Assembly: GCA_030614505.1 (NCBI GenBank)
Contig: JAUWTX010000075.1
Location: forward strand, 1 to 7,982
Origin: Desulfuromonadales bacterium
Lineage (GTDB): Bacteria; Desulfobacterota; Desulfuromonadia; Desulfuromonadales; BM103
Reading direction: 5' to 3'
Length of the DNA stretch: 7,982 bases
Shown: piece by piece, positions 6,690 through 7,982 of the stretch
Layout: every line of letters begins with the position of its first letter
Position numbering within the stretch: position 1 is the first letter of the stretch
Position numbers and translations under genes: made by a program
The notes under the pieces: generated by a model
What the model was told of the DNA's origin: nothing
What the model saw: only the letters and a program-made list of their open reading frames with translations
The model's database searches: none

Positions 6690-7415
6690 ATGTGGACCAG
6701 CTTTCGCCGGACACTGGCGGCGAGCATCGACCTGCTGCTACCGCCGGTCTGTTTACTCTGTGGCCAATCCTTGCCGGCCGACCATAACGCACAAGCTTTC
6801 TGCCAGGATTGCCTGGCAAGCATATCTCCTTTGGGGTTGGCACATTGCAGCCGCTGCGCCCAACCTTTCCCAAACGCTACTTCAGACCACCTCTGCGGCA
6901 CCTGTCTGAAGCGGCCACCAGCCTTCTCAATCGTCCATGCTGTCGGCATATACCAGGGCAGCATCAAGGATGCCGTTCACAGATTAAAATACCGCAACCA
7001 GCTCACTTTGGCGAAACCTCTTGGTCAACTCCTTGGCAAGGTCATCGAAGCAGCAGGGGGGAACTTTATACCGGACTGTATCGTGCCGGTACCGTTGCAT
7101 CCCGACCGACTGAGACAGCGCGGCTACAACCAGGCCTTTGAAGTGGCCAGGCCAATTGCTCAACAACTGGGCGTTCCTGTCAATACCACACTTTTGCAAC
7201 GCATTCGCAAGACACCTCCGCAACAGGGCTTGTCAGCCATCGAACGCAGAAGCAATCTGCGCAACGCCTTTGAGCTCTCCATGACACTTGCAGCACAGAG
7301 AGTTCTCCTTGTCGACGATGTCATGACCACTGGTGAGACAGTGCGTGAATGTTGTCGAACTATCCTGGCGGGTAACATCAGGGAGGTTCAGGTTGCCGTC
7401 GTTGGTCGGGCTTAA
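6690..7415 (+). CDS. comF: ComF family protein (amidophosphoribosyltransferase-like, double zinc finger)
   Basis: The 241-residue protein has a cysteine-rich N-terminus followed by a type I phosphoribosyltransferase domain. Four CxxC pairs are visible: Cys21/24, Cys38/41, Cys53/56 and Cys69/72, the arrangement of the double zinc ribbon of ComF proteins. The domain ends with PVPLHPDRLRQRGYNQA (133-149) and the PRPP-binding loop VLLVDDVMTTGETV (205-218). ComF (GntX) proteins are needed for DNA uptake in naturally transformable bacteria, where they act in the cytoplasm on incoming DNA; in many other species their job is unclear. No other competence gene lies in this window, so a role in transformation is not shown. 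The spacing from gpmI suggests weak or no coupling to it, and a 76-base gap follows. Confidence 0.93.
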   Translation: MWTSFRRTLAASIDLLLPPVCLLCGQSLPADHNAQAFCQDCLASISPLGLAHCSRCAQPFPNATSDHLCGTCLKRPPAFSIVHAVGIYQGSIKDAVHRLKYRNQLTLAKPLGQLLGKVIEAAGGNFIPDCIVPVPLHPDRLRQRGYNQAFEVARPIAQQLGVPVNTTLLQRIRKTPPQQGLSAIERRSNLRNAFELSMTLAAQRVLLVDDVMTTGETVRECCRTILAGNIREVQVAVVGRA

Positions 7416-7491
7416 TCAATCAATTGTTGCGGCAAATTCCACATTTCTGTTAAAGTGTCGAGATATTTTTTATTCAAAACCATGAATTCTT

Positions 7492-7982
7492 ATGAGCCCT
7501 TACAAGTCAATCATACAGAGCATTACCCTTGAGCAGACCCTGGGAACCATTCCCAGCGGCCTCTTTGTCGTCGATAAAAAGATGCATGTCGTCTACTGGA
7601 ATCCCGCGGCAGAACGAATTACCGGCTTCTCCTCAGAGGACGCCATCGGTAAACACTGCTCTTTCCTGCAGGGCTTTCCGTGCAGCGACATGTGCGGTCT
7701 CTATAGCGATGACATTCCCAAACCGATTATCAGCGCAGACTGTACCATCGTCACAAAATCTGGTAAAACGATCCATATGCTCAAGAATATGGACTACCTG
7801 CGCAATGCTGAAGGAGAGATCATCGGCGGCATCGAATCGTTCACCGATATCACCCGTCAACATGAGCTTGAAGAATCTCTGCGCGAGCAGGCTGCCACCC
7901 TCGAAGCCAGGGTCAAGGAGCGTACAGCAGAACTCAAAAAAAGCGAAAAACGTTTTCGCACCGTTCTCGACAACATGGACGA
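7492..7982 (+). CDS. PAS-domain signalling protein, 5' part only (likely sensor kinase)
   Basis: The frame is open from ATG at 7492 to the window end, giving 163 complete codons. An in-frame TGA at 7483-7485 shows that translation cannot begin earlier. Residues about 12-120 form a PAS domain (GLFVVDKKMHVVYWNPAAERITGF is its start) ending with the usual SFTDITRQHE. Within it are Cys56, Cys64, Cys68 and Cys84, an unusual set for PAS. Residues 121-152 are a charged heptad-like coiled coil with the VKERTAEL sequence common before a second PAS or kinase core, and SEKRFRTVLDNMD begins a second PAS domain. No transmembrane segment is seen in the present part, so the sensor looks cytoplasmic. The output domain lies beyond the window; histidine kinase is most likely, a diguanylate cyclase or regulator is possible. 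No Shine-Dalgarno sequence is evident before the start. Confidence 0.85.
   Translation, partial: MSPYKSIIQSITLEQTLGTIPSGLFVVDKKMHVVYWNPAAERITGFSSEDAIGKHCSFLQGFPCSDMCGLYSDDIPKPIISADCTIVTKSGKTIHMLKNMDYLRNAEGEIIGGIESFTDITRQHELEESLREQAATLEARVKERTAELKKSEKRFRTVLDNMD

Noticed and set aside
7424..7437. Near-palindrome around TTGCGGCAA after comF
   Set aside because: The arms are only four bases around a single central base and no T run follows; it could be an operator but nothing supports that.
1..7982. Mobile elements, CRISPR arrays, tRNA or rRNA genes, or a novel defence system
   Set aside because: I saw no transposase or integrase sequence, regularly spaced repeats, or structured RNA gene; nearly all of the window is accounted for by recognised chromosomal genes.

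Overview
The window is a compact, plus-strand run of ten genes, mostly core housekeeping, with no mobile element, CRISPR array, tRNA or rRNA visible. The gene order proB-proA-nadD-rsfS-rlmH, followed by a DksA/TraR-type zinc-finger protein, a LapB-like TPR protein, gpmI, comF and a PAS-domain sensor, together with the protein sequences and moderate G+C, suggests a Desulfuromonadales-type bacterium (Geobacter / Desulfuromonas / Pelobacter relatives). That assignment is from recall of gene order and sequence style, not from a search.

Region 1 (1-3090) is a tightly packed operon. It holds the C-terminal PUA domain of glutamate 5-kinase (ProB), then gamma-glutamyl phosphate reductase (ProA), which gives two consecutive steps of proline synthesis. 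Next come NadD (NAD synthesis), RsfS (ribosome silencing factor, with a TTG start) and RlmH (23S rRNA pseudouridine methyltransferase), whose start overlaps the rsfS stop. A short hairpin followed by seven T residues at 3149-3174 is a plausible terminator for this unit.

Region 2 (about 3175-6542) starts after an AT-rich gap that probably holds a promoter. It encodes a 116-residue DksA/TraR-family protein, a 460-residue membrane-anchored TPR protein ending in a four-cysteine rubredoxin-like knuckle, and cofactor-independent phosphoglycerate mutase (GpmI), whose ATG overlaps the previous stop. The TPR protein is the most interesting item. Its first ~75 residues look like the two-helix LapA (DUF1049) protein and the rest looks like LapB, so it reads as a natural LapA-LapB fusion. 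In E. coli these two proteins, from adjacent genes, control LpxC proteolysis and so lipopolysaccharide synthesis.

Region 3 (6543-7982) holds comF, with an eight-cysteine zinc-binding N-terminus and a phosphoribosyltransferase domain, and the start of a PAS-domain signalling protein that runs off the window. The first PAS domain of that protein carries four spaced cysteines, which may bind a metal or act as a redox switch. No wholly new system is evident. The observations worth following are the LapA-LapB fusion, the cysteine-bearing PAS domain, a 21-bp tandem duplication inside nadD, and a non-canonical coiled-coil tip in the DksA-like protein.
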